Origin: Halieaceae bacterium
Lineage (GTDB): Bacteria; Pseudomonadota; Gammaproteobacteria; Pseudomonadales; Halieaceae
Reading direction: 5' to 3'
Length of the DNA: 32,734 bases
NCBI GenBank assembly: GCA_002683335.1
Contig: NYTE01000010.1
Coordinates: 1 to 32,734, forward strand
Under the pieces are notes generated by a model. The model had not been told where the DNA came from. It searched no databases and worked only from the letters and a program-made list of their open reading frames with translations. Each line of letters opens with the position of its first letter. Positions within the stretch are counted from its first letter, which is position 1. The translations under genes were made by a program, and so were the position numbers. Shown here one piece after another: positions 31,276 to 32,734 of this stretch.

Positions 31276-31734
31276 TCACCCTGGCGTGAAATGTTTCGCT
31301 ATCGCCTCTCTGATAGAGCAGGGAATCGCCGCAGAGCGACCTGTGAGGCGGTCAACAAATGCATGCGTGAAAGTCCCGGTCACACAGCTGTGCGCCGCTT
31401 GTGAGGCAAAGACGCCAACCTCCCACGTGACAGACCTGTCGCCCAACCTGAGAATCTTGAGCCCGAGTGACAAGGTCTCTGGGTAACTCACAGGACTAAA
31501 ATAATTTGCGCTGGAGGACACAACGTATCCGACCACAGCGTCCGTGGTGGGCGCCAGACCACCCTCCTCGATCAAAAACCGATTCACCGCGGAGTCAAAG
31601 TAGGCGTAATAAGCGACATTGTTGATGTGTCCGTATATGTCATTATCCGCCCAGCGGGACTCGAGGTTATAAAAAACTGCGTAACCGTCTCGATCCGCGG
31701 GGCCAGGTCGAGCGCTCACGAGGTTCCAGCCCAA
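31276..31734 (-). CDS. Acyl-CoA thioesterase, 4HBT/YbgC-like
   Basis: ESRWADNDIYGHINNVAYYAYFDSAVNRF hotdog-fold motif. Confidence 0.88.
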   Translation of the reverse strand: MGWNLVSARPGPADRDGYAVFYNLESRWADNDIYGHINNVAYYAYFDSAVNRFLIEEGGLAPTTDAVVGYVVSSSANYFSPVSYPETLSLGLKILRLGDRSVTWEVGVFASQAAHSCVTGTFTHAFVDRLTGRSAAIPCSIREAIAKHFTPG

Positions 31735-32734
31735 GCCGCCCGGTAAAGCGCCAGCGCAGCGGCCTCATCCACTTCGACCGGATTATTGATAAGCAATCGT
31801 TGTTGCTGCATGGCATCGGCCGCAAGCATCGGTAGGTCTTTGGCCGGTACGTTAGCTGCCTCAAGAGTCCCGGGCAGACCGGCATCATCAATCAACTGCT
31901 CAAACCATTCCACAAAGCCAGCCAAACCCTCAGTGAGAGGTTTTGGCAACAATGTGGCCAACTCCAGATACTGCGCCTCTGATGCAACTGCATTGAAACG
32001 CAATACCGAGGGAAGCATAAGCGCATTACTTAACCCGTGGGGCATATGGTAGTGCCCGCCGAGCGGGTAAGCCAAAGCATGCACAGCAGCAACCGGAGCG
32101 TTCGCAAAGGCTTGCCCTGCCAAAGTGGCTCCAAGCAGCATCGCCTCTCGAGCTTGCAGATCGGTCGGATGTGATAATACCCGTCGCTGATTGCCAGCCA
32201 ACAGCTTCAGTGCTTGGCGAGACAGCATGTCGGAGATCGGATTTTTTTTGATTTTGGATGTATAAGCTTCGATAGCGTGAACCATCGCATCGATTCCCGT
32301 CATCGCTGTGACGTGAGGGGGTAATCCGACCGTTAGCTCGGCATCGAGAATGGCCACATCGGGTAGTAAGGCTGTGGCGCTGATTCCTGCCTTGGTAGTC
32401 TCTCCGGTCGTAATCACCGCAACAGGTGTCACCTCTGAGCCGGTACCGGCGGTAGTGGGAACGAGCACCAGCGGTAGGCGCCCACTCGTCACTTTATCCA
32501 CCCCATACAGCTCAGGGAGCACCTGAGTACCACTCGCCAATACCGCTATGGCCTTGGCAACATCCATAGAGCTGCCACCGCCCAACCCAATGACGCCATC
32601 GCACTGCTCAGCCTGAAGCTGCTCCAGCGCCGCCAGCACGACCGATTCCGAAGGATCAGCCGTGACCTCGGTATACAAACTCACCGATTCGCAGATCGTC
32701 CGAGTGCTCTCCTGCAAAGGGCCCACCAAGCCCG
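31716..32734 (-). CDS. Iron-containing alcohol dehydrogenase, partial (start beyond window)
   Basis: DGVIGLGGGSSMDVAKAIAVL, TTAGTGSEVTPVAVIT, AYPLGGHYHMPHGLSNALMLP; frame still open at window end. Confidence 0.92.
   Translation of the reverse strand, partial: GLVGPLQESTRTICESVSLYTEVTADPSESVVLAALEQLQAEQCDGVIGLGGGSSMDVAKAIAVLASGTQVLPELYGVDKVTSGRLPLVLVPTTAGTGSEVTPVAVITTGETTKAGISATALLPDVAILDAELTVGLPPHVTAMTGIDAMVHAIEAYTSKIKKNPISDMLSRQALKLLAGNQRRVLSHPTDLQAREAMLLGATLAGQAFANAPVAAVHALAYPLGGHYHMPHGLSNALMLPSVLRFNAVASEAQYLELATLLPKPLTEGLAGFVEWFEQLIDDAGLPGTLEAANVPAKDLPMLAADAMQQQRLLINNPVEVDEAAALALYRAAWAGTS

Overview
The window is a gammaproteobacterial chromosomal segment, about 32.7 kb. Its backbone is the minus-strand housekeeping block carA-carB-greA / rlmE-ftsH-folP-glmM-secG-tRNA-Leu(GAG) / tRNA-fMet-rimP-nusA-infB-rbfA-truB-rpsO-pnp, with yhbY divergent. 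The left edge holds the 3' end of panC, a DUF4212 + sodium:solute symporter pair, a divergent acetyl-CoA synthetase (acs) and an NhaC-type antiporter. The right edge holds SDR, MFS, thioesterase and iron-type alcohol dehydrogenase genes. I found no convincing new multi-gene system. The most interesting signals are decay and insertion scars in the gaps of the conserved block: (1) a collapsed feoA/feoB remnant still preceded by a 13/15 Fur-box match, between greA and yhbY; (2) a plus-strand pocket between the two tRNA genes with an orphan FliG middle/C-domain protein, a CMD-like protein and a monooxygenase (ABM-like) gene split by a one-base frameshift; (3) a 56-bp near-copy (51/56) of the acs 3' end on the far side of nhaC; (4) an initiator tRNA with U1/U72 instead of C1/A72. 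Family assignments come from motif recognition, not database searches.
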